Shown here: piece after piece, positions 1-8,221 of the stretch
Layout: every line of letters starts with the position of its first letter
How positions within the stretch are numbered: the first letter of the stretch is position 1
NCBI GenBank assembly: GCA_963769745.1
Contig: CAVYNB010000036.1
Coordinates: forward strand, 78,004 to 142,003
DNA length: 64,000 nucleotides
From: JALORV01 sp963769745
Lineage (GTDB): Bacteria; Pseudomonadota; Gammaproteobacteria; Burkholderiales; Burkholderiaceae_F
Direction: 5' to 3'
Notes under the pieces: generated by a model
Told to the model about the DNA's origin: nothing
Database searches by the model: none
The model's input: only the letters and a program-made list of their open reading frames with translations
Program-made: the position numbers and the translations under genes

Positions 1-417
1 GCGCGCAAGCAGCGCTTCGGTGCAGGCCTCGTGCGCGCTGTCGGCGAGGTCGATCGGCCGGCCGTGCGGGCCGAACAGCGCATCGGCTTCGTCGAAGAGC
101 AGCAGCACGCCCGCGTGCTCGGCCGCGTCGAACAGTCGCTCGACATTCAGTTCGGTCTCGTGCACATAGGGCGACAGCAGCCGCGTCCAGTCGACACGCT
201 GCACCGGCGCACCCAGATGGCGCGCGATGACGGCCATGGCGGCCGCCCGCGCCTCGGCATAGGGACTCAGCAGCACCGCAACCAGCGGAGGCCGGCGTTC
301 CGCGTGCGGCCGACGTTGTTCGAGCAGCCGCGACTTGGCGTTGATCGCCAGTACGGTGACGGCAATCCGCACCTGGGCGGGAAGGCTGTCGGCAATCCTG
401 ACGTGATCCGAGGTCAT
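1..417 (-). CDS. AAA-family ATPase-like protein, 5' part only (runs off the window edge)
   Basis: Reading leftwards from an ATG at 417 gives 139 codons that continue past the edge, so only the N-terminal part is visible. The segment VLLLFDEADALFG, about residues 107-119, is a good Walker B motif. The preceding stretch LNVERLFDAAEHAG resembles the region between the second strand and Walker B in CDC48-type AAA proteins. Where a GPPGTGKT-type Walker A would be expected, around residues 47-60, the sequence reads LVAVLLSPYAEARAAAMAVI, with no GKT/GKS. The protein therefore looks like an AAA-fold protein with a degenerate P-loop, possibly a paired or regulatory subunit. The start is uncertain because the frame stays open upstream. 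Function is unknown. Confidence 0.6.
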   Translation of the reverse strand, partial: MTSDHVRIADSLPAQVRIAVTVLAINAKSRLLEQRRPHAERRPPLVAVLLSPYAEARAAAMAVIARHLGAPVQRVDWTRLLSPYVHETELNVERLFDAAEHAGVLLLFDEADALFGPHGRPIDLADSAHEACTEALLAR

Positions 418-514
418 GCAGCAACGATACGGAACACCGCGCGCCGATCGCGTGGCCGCTGGTCGGAATCGCCAACCTGCGCGATCGCGCACGCGGGGGA
501 AGCCGTTTGGCCGG

Positions 515-1411
515 TCACGGCTGTCGGCCTGTGGTGATCAGCACGACACCCGCGGTCGCCAGTGCGAGAGACACGGCGTGTATTGCAGTAAAGGACTCAC
601 CGAGCACGAACACGCCGACGGCCGTCGCCGCGAGCGGCAGGGCGACGGTGAATACGCCGGCCTGGCTGGCGGGTACATGCTTCAGTCCGGCGACCCACAT
701 CCAGACCGCGAACAGGCTGGCCGCCAGCGAATAGAACACCAGCAGGCCCCAGATCGGAACACCCAATGAACCGAGGTCGAAGCGTGCCAGCTGCCACAGC
801 CCGAAAGGCGTGATCAGCACCAGGCCCCACAGGTTCACCAGCGCCGAGACGCGCAGCGGCGCCCGCGTGGCGGCGAGCCGCTTCGCGACGATCACGTAGG
901 TCGCCTCGCAGACGACGGCGCCGAACATCAGCAGATTGCCGAGCCAGGCCGCGCCGCGCGCCGAGGGATCGTCGGGACGCGCCAGTTGCAGCAGTCCGAC
1001 GCCGCCAACGGCGAGGACCACGGCCATCATCACGCGACCGCTCAGGCGCTCATGCAGGATCAGCCAGGACAGCAGCGCGACGACCGCGGGCAGCGTGGCG
1101 AGGATCACGCCGGCGGCGGTTGCGGTCGTCATCGACACGCCGTAGAGCATGCAGATCGAGAACAGGAAGTTGCCGAAGAACGACATGACGAAGAAGAGTC
1201 GGTGTTCTGTGCGCGTCAACGGGGTGTCGGTGCGCGCGCGCAGGGTCCACGGGACCATTGCGACGGCCGCGATCGCGAAGCGCAGGAAGGCCAGCGCGAA
1301 GACCGGGATCGCCGCGGTCAGCGGCTTCGAAAGGGCGACGTAAGTGCCGACGAGCGCCATCGAGCCGGCCAGCAGGACATAGGCGGTAAGGCGCGGAGTC
1401 GGATCGGCCAT
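515..1411 (-). CDS. EamA-type (DMT superfamily) inner-membrane transporter
   Basis: The protein has 298 residues and about ten hydrophobic segments arranged as two EamA repeats. The first repeat contains FALAFLRFAIAAVAM and ATLPAVVALLSWLILHERLSG. The second ends with LPLAATAVGVFVLGE, the usual GE signature before the last helices. These proteins sit in the inner membrane and often export metabolites or amino acids; nothing here shows the substrate. The start at 1411 (MADPTPRL) is chosen because the first membrane helix begins shortly after it. The open frame extends to 1504, but those extra residues are polar and unlike the family. The gene is convergent to nothing and lies about 100 bp from the AAA-like gene on the same strand. 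Confidence 0.85.
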   Translation of the reverse strand: MADPTPRLTAYVLLAGSMALVGTYVALSKPLTAAIPVFALAFLRFAIAAVAMVPWTLRARTDTPLTRTEHRLFFVMSFFGNFLFSICMLYGVSMTTATAAGVILATLPAVVALLSWLILHERLSGRVMMAVVLAVGGVGLLQLARPDDPSARGAAWLGNLLMFGAVVCEATYVIVAKRLAATRAPLRVSALVNLWGLVLITPFGLWQLARFDLGSLGVPIWGLLVFYSLAASLFAVWMWVAGLKHVPASQAGVFTVALPLAATAVGVFVLGESFTAIHAVSLALATAGVVLITTGRQP

Positions 1412-1524
1412 CGCGCGCGACGATACGCCAGCGCGATCGGCACCGGTCACCGCCGCACCCGCCGATGCCCCGCAGCGCCGGACGCCGTAGATATCGGCTG
1501 TCACTCTGTAGTATTGTTTATACG

Positions 1525-1542
1525 GATACCTGTAGGGGTATC
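1525..1542. promoter_or_regulatory. Inverted repeat GATACC-N6-GGTATC upstream of the rhodanese gene
   Basis: A perfect 6+6 bp dyad with a 6-bp spacer lies in a locally AT-richer stretch between the divergent EamA and rhodanese genes. The position suits an operator for a dimeric repressor. No regulator gene lies next to it, so a regulatory role is an inference from position and symmetry only. Confidence 0.35.
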
Positions 1543-1659
1543 ACAGATTCAGGTTATAAGGATATGTCGCCCCGGATGCCCGGCTGTCGGCAACGCCCCT
1601 ATCATTCACGAACCCCATGGACTTCGTCTGGCGCGAAGTCCCGATTGCCGGAGAAACAA

Positions 1660-2244
1660 TTGAAGCTCCTTGTCTGGATCACGGCATTGCTCATCGGTGT
1701 GTCCTTCACGCCGGCCTTCGCGCAGAAGGTGGATCCGTCGAAGGTTCCCGAGGAGCAGCGCTCGAAGCTGGGGCTGTATGTCCTGCCGAAGCAGGCTCCG
1801 GCATTCATCAAGTCGCAGAACGGCAAGATTCTGTTCCTGGATGTGCGCACGCGCGCCGAGGCGCAGTTCCTGGGCATGGCCGAGGGCGTCGATGCTCTGG
1901 TGCCGTATGTCGAGTTCCAGGAGTTCATGACCGACTGGGATGAAACCCGCGGCTTCTACAAGCTCGAGCCATTCAGTGACTTTGCACCGGAGGTCGAGCG
2001 GAGAATGAAGACCAAGGGACTCGGCAAGAACGACACGATCCTGCTGATTTGCCGCGCGGGGGAGCGTTCGTCGCGCGCGGCGGATCTGCTGCAGTCACTC
2101 GGCTACACCCGGGTCTATACCGTGGTGAACGGGCTCGAGGGCGAGCTGTCGGCCAAGGGCCGGCGCAACGTCAACGGCTGGAAGAACGACGGCCTGCCGT
2201 GGAGCTACGAGCTCGACCGCAAGAAGATGTACTTCCCCCGCTGA
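1660..2244 (+). CDS. Periplasmic rhodanese-domain protein
   Basis: The protein has 194 residues. It starts at a TTG at 1660, preceded by GGAGAA; the frame is open further upstream, but only this start gives a clean signal peptide (LKLLVWITALLIGVSF, with cleavage after AFA). The rhodanese domain contains ILFLDVRTRAEA and the active-site loop LICRAGERSSRAA, with the cysteine in a CxxGxRS arrangement typical of single-domain rhodaneses, plus VVNGLEGE. It should act on sulfane sulfur in the periplasm. The sequence between the two halves contains an extra segment (FMTDWDETRGFYKLEPF). Its 3' end overlaps the predicted C-terminal tail of the convergent cbbR by about 74 bp. Confidence 0.8.
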   Translation: MKLLVWITALLIGVSFTPAFAQKVDPSKVPEEQRSKLGLYVLPKQAPAFIKSQNGKILFLDVRTRAEAQFLGMAEGVDALVPYVEFQEFMTDWDETRGFYKLEPFSDFAPEVERRMKTKGLGKNDTILLICRAGERSSRAADLLQSLGYTRVYTVVNGLEGELSAKGRRNVNGWKNDGLPWSYELDRKKMYFPR

Positions 2245-3236
2245 ACATAGGCGCGGGCCGTCCTGGCCTGCGGGTTTCGCGCAAGTACGCCGGCTCGCGC
2301 GCGTCGACGGCGATCGGTGCACCGTATTCCTGCGCCAGATAGCGTTCGGCCTCCTCCAGCATGAAGTAGCGAAACGCCTCGGCCGCGGGCGACAGCGTCT
2401 TCGCGAGCGTATTCACGATGTACCAGCGCTTGGCGAGCGGCAGACCCTCGATGTCGGGGACTGCGATAAGTCCCGCCTTCAGCTCGAGGCCGATCGTGTG
2501 CAGCGACAGGAAGGAGATGCCCATGCCGGCCATCACCGCCTGCTTGATCGTCTCGTTGCTCGTCATCTCCATCGCCACACGGGGCGCCAGCCGGTGGTCG
2601 GCGAAGAATTTCTCCATGGCTGCCCGCGTGCCCGATCCTTCTTCGCGGATCAGGAACTCGTAGTCGGCCAAAGCAGCCGCCGGCGCGTGTCCGGCCTTCA
2701 CCAGCGGGTGGTCCGGCGGTGTCACGATCACATGGGGATGGACCGCGAACGGCTCGGCCCGCGTGGCCAGTTCGCGCGGCGGCCGACCCATGATTGCGAG
2801 GTCAACCTCGTTGGCCTGAAGCAGGGCGACCAGCTGCTCCCGGTTGCCGCCGATCGCCAGACGAACTTCGATTCCAGGATGTTCAGCGCGGAAACGTGCC
2901 ATTAGGCGAGGTACGAAGTATTTAGCTGTACTTACCATGCCGATGGTCAGGCGGCCGGTCTGCAATCCGCTCAACCGTCGCGACCGCGTCCTCGGCGTCC
3001 TTCAGGGTCGCCAGCATCTTGCGCACGTAGACCAGCAGGTACTCGCCCGTCACCGTCAGGGCGACGCTGCGGCCGCCCCGATCGAACAGGGGCAGTCCGA
3101 CGTGCTCCTCTAACTCCTTGATCTGCATGGAGACAGCAGGAGGCGTGAGATGCATTTCCTCGGCCGCCTTGCCAAAGCTCAGGTGGCGAGCAACGGCGGC
3201 AAAGACGCGCAGCTGGCGTAGCGTGACGTTTCGCAT
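2171..3236 (-). CDS. cbbR: LysR-type transcriptional regulator CbbR (one frameshift)
   Basis: The first part (3236 leftwards, MRNVTLRQLRVFAAV) is a typical LysR winged-helix N-terminus with HLTPPAVSMQIKELEEHVG. The second part, from about 2974, begins GLQTGRLTIGMVSTAKYFVP and continues as the effector-binding domain, with MGRPPRE and GMGISFLSLHTIGLEL as in CbbR proteins. The two parts are in frames that differ by one extra base near 2965-2975, so a single-base insertion is inferred. The C-terminus runs about 35 residues beyond the usual family length and overlaps the rhodanese 3' end, so the true stop may lie earlier. CbbR proteins activate the divergent cbb operon in response to metabolites such as NADPH or RuBP; that is family knowledge. 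Confidence 0.85.
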
Positions 3237-3354
3237 AAGGAAAACTTAACTTATCTGATCAGTAATCGTGACTGTACCTTAGGAATGCCGCTCCCTACAG
3301 TGCCGACCTTCACGTCGACGCGCTGCAACAGCGAGCGCCAACCAGAGGGCAAGC
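3237..3354. promoter_or_regulatory. cbbR-cbbL divergent control region with palindrome TTATCTGATCAGTAA
   Basis: The 118-bp intergenic region between cbbR and cbbL is AT-rich compared with its flanks. It contains CTGATCAG (3255-3262), a perfect 8-bp palindrome extended by TTA/TAA arms (3251-3265). LysR-type regulators of cbb operons bind T-N11-A dyads in exactly this position, so this is the best candidate CbbR site. A TACAGT hexamer at 3296-3301 could be a -10 element, but no well-spaced -35 is evident. A GAGGG ribosome-binding site lies just before the cbbL ATG. Confidence 0.5.
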
Positions 3355-4818
3355 ATGAACAAGCCGGTCGAAGGGCACATCAAGGATGTCAAGGAGCGCT
3401 ACAAGGGCGGCGTCCTCAAGTACAAGCAGATGGGTTACTGGCGGCCGGACTACGAGCCCAGGACAACGGACGTCATCTGCCTGTTCCGCATCACGCCGCA
3501 GGACGGCGTCGACCCCGAGGAGGCCGCAGCGGCGGTGGCCGGCGAGTCGTCGACCGCGACCTGGACCGTGGTCTGGACCGATCTGCTGACAGCGCACGAC
3601 TCGTACCAGGCGAAGGCCTACCGCGTCGACCCGGTGCCGAATGCGCCGGGCCAGTACTTCGTCTACATCGCGTACGACCTGATTCTTTTCGAAGAGGGCT
3701 CGATCGCCAACATGACGGCGAGCCTGATCGGCAACGTCTTCAGTTTCAAGCCGCTGAAGGCGGCGCGGCTGGAGGACATCCGCATTCCGGCCGCGTACGT
3801 GAAGACGTTCAAGGGTCCACCGACCGGAATCATCGTCGAGCGCGAGCGGCTCGATAAGTACGGCCGCCCGCTGCTGGGCGCGACGATGAAGCCCAAGCTG
3901 GGCCTGTCGGGCAAGAACTACGGCCGCGTCGTTTACGAGGCGCTGACCGGTGGGCTCGACTTCACGAAGGACGACGAGAACATCAACTCGCAGCCCTTCA
4001 TGCACTGGCGCGACCGGTTCCTGTTCTGCATGGAGGCGGTCAACCGCTCGCAGGCGAACTCCGGCGAGATCAAGGGCCATTACCTCAACATCACCGCGGC
4101 GACGATGGAGGACATGTACGAGCGCGCGGAGTTCGCGAAGGAACTCGGCTCGAACATCCTGATGATCGACCTCGTGATCGGCTGGACCGCGATCCAGTCG
4201 ATCTCGAACTGGTGCCGCAAGAACGACATGATCCTGCACATGCACCGCGCCGGGCATGGCACCTACACGCGCCAGAAGAACCACGGCGTCAGCTTCAGAG
4301 TGATCGCCAAGTGGCTGCGACTGGCGGGTGTGGACCATCTGCACGCAGGCACCGCGGTCGGCAAGCTCGAAGGCGATCCGATGACGGTGCAGGGCTATTA
4401 CAACGTCTGCCGCGACACGTACACCAAGACCGATCTGCAGCGCGGATTGTTCTTCGATCAGGACTGGGTCGATCTCAAGAAGGTGATGCCGGTCGCTTCC
4501 GGCGGCATCCACGCCGGCCAGATGCACCAGTTGCTGGACCTCTTCGGTGACGACGTGGTGCTGCAGTTTGGCGGCGGCACGATCGGGCATCCGGCCGGCA
4601 TCCAGGCGGGCGCGATCGCGAACCGCGTCGCGCTCGAGGCGATGGTCAAGGCGCGCAACGAGGGCCGCGACATCGCCAACGAAGGCCCCGAGATCCTCGG
4701 CGCCGCGGCCAAGTGGTGCACGCCGCTGAAGCAGGCCCTCGAGACGTGGAAGGACGTGAGCTTCAACTACACGTCGACCGACACGCCGGACTTCGCGGTC
4801 ACCCCGACCGCCAGCTGA
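3355..4818 (+). CDS. cbbL: RuBisCO large subunit, red-type form IC
   Basis: The protein has 487 residues, full length for red-type RuBisCO. It catalyses CO2 fixation on ribulose-1,5-bisphosphate. The carbamylated lysine lies in GLDFTKDDENIN (Lys205 of FTKDDE), and the loop-6 lysine is Lys337 in GTAVGKLEGDP. RAGHGTYTRQKNHG is also conserved. The N-terminus (KERYKGGVLKYKQMGYW) and the companion cbbX gene identify the proteobacterial form IC rather than form IA. It is followed 14 bp later by cbbS. The frame is intact, unlike several downstream genes. Confidence 0.98.
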   Translation: MNKPVEGHIKDVKERYKGGVLKYKQMGYWRPDYEPRTTDVICLFRITPQDGVDPEEAAAAVAGESSTATWTVVWTDLLTAHDSYQAKAYRVDPVPNAPGQYFVYIAYDLILFEEGSIANMTASLIGNVFSFKPLKAARLEDIRIPAAYVKTFKGPPTGIIVERERLDKYGRPLLGATMKPKLGLSGKNYGRVVYEALTGGLDFTKDDENINSQPFMHWRDRFLFCMEAVNRSQANSGEIKGHYLNITAATMEDMYERAEFAKELGSNILMIDLVIGWTAIQSISNWCRKNDMILHMHRAGHGTYTRQKNHGVSFRVIAKWLRLAGVDHLHAGTAVGKLEGDPMTVQGYYNVCRDTYTKTDLQRGLFFDQDWVDLKKVMPVASGGIHAGQMHQLLDLFGDDVVLQFGGGTIGHPAGIQAGAIANRVALEAMVKARNEGRDIANEGPEILGAAAKWCTPLKQALETWKDVSFNYTSTDTPDFAVTPTAS

Positions 4819-4832
4819 GCACGGAGATCAAC

Positions 4833-5252
4833 ATGCGCATCACGCAAGGCACTTTTTCGTTTCTGCCCGACCTGACTGACGACGAGATCCGCGCGCAGGT
4901 CGACTACGCGCTTTCGAAGGGCTGGGCGTTGTCGGTCGAGTACACCGACGATCCGCACCCGCGCAACGTCTACTGGGACATGTGGGGCCTGCCGATGTTC
5001 ACGATCAAGGATGGAGCGGCCGTTCTTTATGAGATCAACGCCTGTCGCAAGGCGCACCCGAACCACTACATCAAGGTCAACGCGTTCGACAACACGCGCG
5101 GCGTCGAGTCGATGTGCCTGTCGTTCATCGTCAACCGCCCGAAGGACGAACCGGGCTTCGGGCTCGAGCGCCAGGAAGCGGAGGGCCGCAAGGTGCGCTA
5201 CACGACACGAGCCTATTCGGCTGCCAAGCCCGCCGGATCGCGCTACGAGTAG
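4833..5252 (+). CDS. cbbS: RuBisCO small subunit, red-type
   Basis: The protein has 139 residues, including the C-terminal extension (about residues 108-139) that distinguishes red-type small subunits and forms the beta-barrel of the L8S8 holoenzyme. Conserved motifs are GTFSFLPDLTDDEI, the Trp-rich PRNVYWDMWGLPMF and FDNTRGVESMCLSFIV. GGAGAT precedes the ATG. It lies between cbbL and cbbX in one transcription unit. Confidence 0.97.
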   Translation: MRITQGTFSFLPDLTDDEIRAQVDYALSKGWALSVEYTDDPHPRNVYWDMWGLPMFTIKDGAAVLYEINACRKAHPNHYIKVNAFDNTRGVESMCLSFIVNRPKDEPGFGLERQEAEGRKVRYTTRAYSAAKPAGSRYE

Positions 5253-5264
5253 ACGAGCGAGCCG

Positions 5265-6152
5265 ATGAACGCTCCAGGCGCGCCGACCGTCGATCTGCAG
5301 GCCATCCTGCGCGACACCAACGTGCAGGAGGTGCTGCAGGAGCTCGACCGCGAACTCGTCGGACTTGCGCCGGTGAAGAAGCGCATCGAGGACATCGCTG
5401 CCTTCCTCGTCGTGTCGAAGGCGCGCGCCCAGCTCGGCCTGGAGGCCGCCACGCCCTCGCTGCACATGAGCTTCACCGGCAATCCGGGCACCGGCAAGAC
5501 GACGGTCGCGCTGAAGATGGCGCAGATCCTTCATCGCCTGGGCTACGTGCGCAAGGGACATGTCGTCAGCGTCACGCGCGACGACCTGGTCGGCCAGTAC
5601 ATCGGCCACACCGCGCCCAAGACCAAGGAAGTATTGAAGCGCGCGATGGGTGGAGTGCTCTTCATCGACGAGGCGTACTACCTGTATCGCCCGGAGAACG
5701 AGCGCGACTACGGCCAGGAGGCGATCGAGATCCTGCTGCAGGTGATGGAGAACCATCGCGACGACCTGGTCGTGATCCTCGCCGGCTACAAGGACCGGAT
5801 GGACACGTTCTTCAAGTCCAATCCCGGCATGAGTTCGCGCATCGCGCATCACATCGACTTCCCCGACTACGGCGAAGGCGAGCTGATGCAGATCGCCGAG
5901 AAGATGCTGGCGGCGCAGCACTATCGCTTTGGCGACGGCGCGCGCGCGGCTTTCGAGCAGTATCTCGCGCGGCGCATGCAGCAGCCGCACTTCGCCAACG
6001 CGCGCAGCGTGCGCAATGCGCTGGAACGCGCGCGCCTGCGTGCTGCGTCGCGCCTGTTCGCCGAGCGCAACCGCGCTCTCACCGAAACCGACCTGACCAC
6101 CCTCGCGCCGGAAGACATCCTGGCAAGCCGGGTGTTCCAGGCCGCCACCTGA
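5265..6152 (+). CDS. cbbX: CbbX, AAA+ activase for red-type RuBisCO
   Basis: The protein has 295 residues and is the AAA+ motor that remodels inhibited red-type RuBisCO by pulling the CbbL C-terminus. Walker A is GNPGTGKTTVA (about residue 72), Walker B is GVLFIDEAYYLY (about residue 130), and the sensor region FFKSNPGMSSRIAHHIDFPDY follows. The family is known to be activated by RuBP and ATP. It follows cbbS by 12 bp and precedes cbbF by 16 bp, so the three are co-transcribed. Confidence 0.96.
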   Translation: MNAPGAPTVDLQAILRDTNVQEVLQELDRELVGLAPVKKRIEDIAAFLVVSKARAQLGLEAATPSLHMSFTGNPGTGKTTVALKMAQILHRLGYVRKGHVVSVTRDDLVGQYIGHTAPKTKEVLKRAMGGVLFIDEAYYLYRPENERDYGQEAIEILLQVMENHRDDLVVILAGYKDRMDTFFKSNPGMSSRIAHHIDFPDYGEGELMQIAEKMLAAQHYRFGDGARAAFEQYLARRMQQPHFANARSVRNALERARLRAASRLFAERNRALTETDLTTLAPEDILASRVFQAAT

Positions 6153-6168
6153 AGCGAACGAGAACACC

Positions 6169-7295
6169 ATGCCCCTTTCCAATCGACGGACGCTGACGCA
6201 GTACCTGATCGAGCAGCGCCGCCGCTTTCCGCAGGCGAGCGGCGCGCTCAACGCGCTGATCCTCGACGTCGCGCTCGCGACCAAGGCGATCGCGCGCGCC
6301 GTGGCCTTCGGCGAACTGGGCGATCCGATGAGCCGGCAACTCGTCGCTGCCGCGCAGTCGCACGCGCAGGTCAACGTGCAGGGCGAAGTGCAGAAGCCGC
6401 TCGATGTCGTCAGCAACGAGATCTTCATCCGCACGACCGAATGGTCGGGTCATCTGGCGGGCATGGGGTCGGAAGAAATGGACGCGCCGTACCAGATCCC
6501 GTCCACCTACACCCGCGGCAAGTACCTGCTGGTGTTCGACCCGCTCGACGGCTCCAGCAACATCGACGTCAACGTTTCGGTCGGCAGCATCTTCTCGATC
6601 CTGCGCGCTCCTCAGGCGAGTCGTCGATTCCGGCCGCGACGCGATCGAAGCGGACTTCCTGCAGCCGGGCACGGCGCAGGTCGCGGCCGGCTATGCGATC
6701 TACGGCCCGGTGACGATGCTGGTGCTGACGGTCGGCAGCGGCGTGGTGGGCTTCACGCTCGATCCCAGCCTCGGCGAGTTCAAGCTGACGCATCCGGACA
6801 TCCGCGTCCCGGCGGAGTCGCAGGAGTTTGCGATCAATACCAGCAACAGCCGTTTCTGGGAGCCGCCGATCAAGCGCTATGTCGACGAGTGCCTGGCCGG
6901 CAAGACCGGGCCGCGCGCCAAGGACTTCAACATGCGCTGGATCGCCAGCATGGTGGCCGAGGCGCATCGCATCCTGATGCGGGGTGGCGTGTTCATGTAT
7001 CCGCGCGACACGAAGGATTTGAGCAAGCCTGGACGCCTGCGCCTGCTGTACGAGGCGAATCCGATCGGTTTCGTCATGGAGCAGGCCGGCGGTCGCGCCA
7101 GCAATGGTCGCACCTCCGTTCTCGAAGTCGAGCCGGAGTCGCTTGCATCAGCGCATCGGCCTGGTGTTCGGGTCGAAGAACGAAGTGGAGCGCATCGAGC
7201 GCTATCACGCCGAGTACGACGCCGGCACGGACAAGCCCTACAGCTCGCCGCTCTTCAACGAGCGGTCGCTGTACCGGCCCGAAGCGCTGACCTGA
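6169..7295 (+). CDS. cbbF: Class I fructose-1,6-bisphosphatase (two frameshifts)
   Basis: The enzyme removes the 1-phosphate from fructose-1,6-bisphosphate in the Calvin cycle. The family metal-binding signature is visible as FDPLDGSSNIDVNVSVG (about residue 124). The reading moves by one base near 6605-6615, between SIFSILRA and VVDSGRDAIEADFLQPGT, and again near 7130-7145, between RTSVLEVEPES and LHQRIGLVFGSKNEVERIE. Both changes are of the +1 type. If they are corrected, the product is about 374 residues, normal for the family. The C-terminus YSSPLFNERSLYRPEALT is standard. The breaks are probably sequencing insertions, since all conserved blocks are present. Confidence 0.9.
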
Positions 7296-7335
7296 GAGCG
7301 GTCGCCAGCAAGAAAGTCATCGAGGGAGAACCCAG

Positions 7336-8212
7336 TTGTCCAAGAAGCATCCGATCATTGCCGTGACCGGCTCGTCCGGCGCCGGCACCACCACGGTGAT
7401 GCAAAGCTTCCAGCACATCTTCCGGCGCGACGGACTCAAGGCGCAGATCGTCGAAGGCGACTCGTTCCATCGCTACAACCGGATGGAAATGCGCGCCAAC
7501 ATGAAGGAGGCCGAGGCGAAAGGCAACAAGCACTACTCGCACTTCGGCCCGTACTCGAACCTGCTCGAGGAGCTCGAGACGCTATTCAAGGGCTATGGTG
7601 AAAACGGCAGCGGTCGCGTGCGCAAGTACGTGCACGATGCCGGCGAGGCGGCTGAGCACGGCGTGGAGCCAGGCAACTTCACCGAGTGGAAGGACATCGC
7701 GCCGGAATCCGACCTGATGTTCTACGAGGGCCTGCACGGCGCCTACTTCGACGACCGGATCAATGTCGGCCGCCATGTCGACCTGCTGGTCGGCGTGGTG
7801 CCGATCATCAACCTCGAGTGGATCCAGAAGCTGCACCGAGACAAGAAGATGCGCGGCTACTCGCAGGAGGCGGTGGTCGACACGATCCTGCGCCGCATGC
7901 CCGACTACGTGAACCACATCGTTCCGCAGTTCGGCGTCACGCATGTGAACTTCCAGCGCGTGCCGACGGTGGACACGATCCAACCCGTTCATCGCGCGCG
8001 ACATTCCCAGCGCCGACGAGAGCATGGTGATCATCCGCTTCACCAATCCGAAGGGCATCGACTTCCCGTACCTGCTGTCGATGCTGCACGACTCGGCGAT
8101 GACGCGCCCCAACACCATCATCGTTCCCGGCGGCAAGATGGGACTGGCAATGCAGCTCATCTTCACGCCGATGATCCTGCGCCTGATGGACTTGAAGAAG
8201 CGTGCTCACTAG
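7336..8212 (+). CDS. cbbP: Phosphoribulokinase (one frameshift)
   Basis: The enzyme phosphorylates ribulose-5-phosphate to RuBP. The start is a TTG at 7336 with GGGAGAA upstream, giving SKKHPIIAVTGSSGAGTTTV with its Walker A loop. DSFHRYNRMEMR, FYEGLHGAY and the proteobacterial-type RRMPDYVNHI follow. At about 7980 the text gatccaacccg contains one base too many: removing a C restores DTINPFIARDIPSADESMV, which joins smoothly to IIRFTNPKGIDFPYLLSML. The corrected length is about 291 residues, as in other proteobacterial PRKs. It ends 9 bp before cbbT. Confidence 0.92.
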
Positions 8213-8221
8213 GAAACCGCG

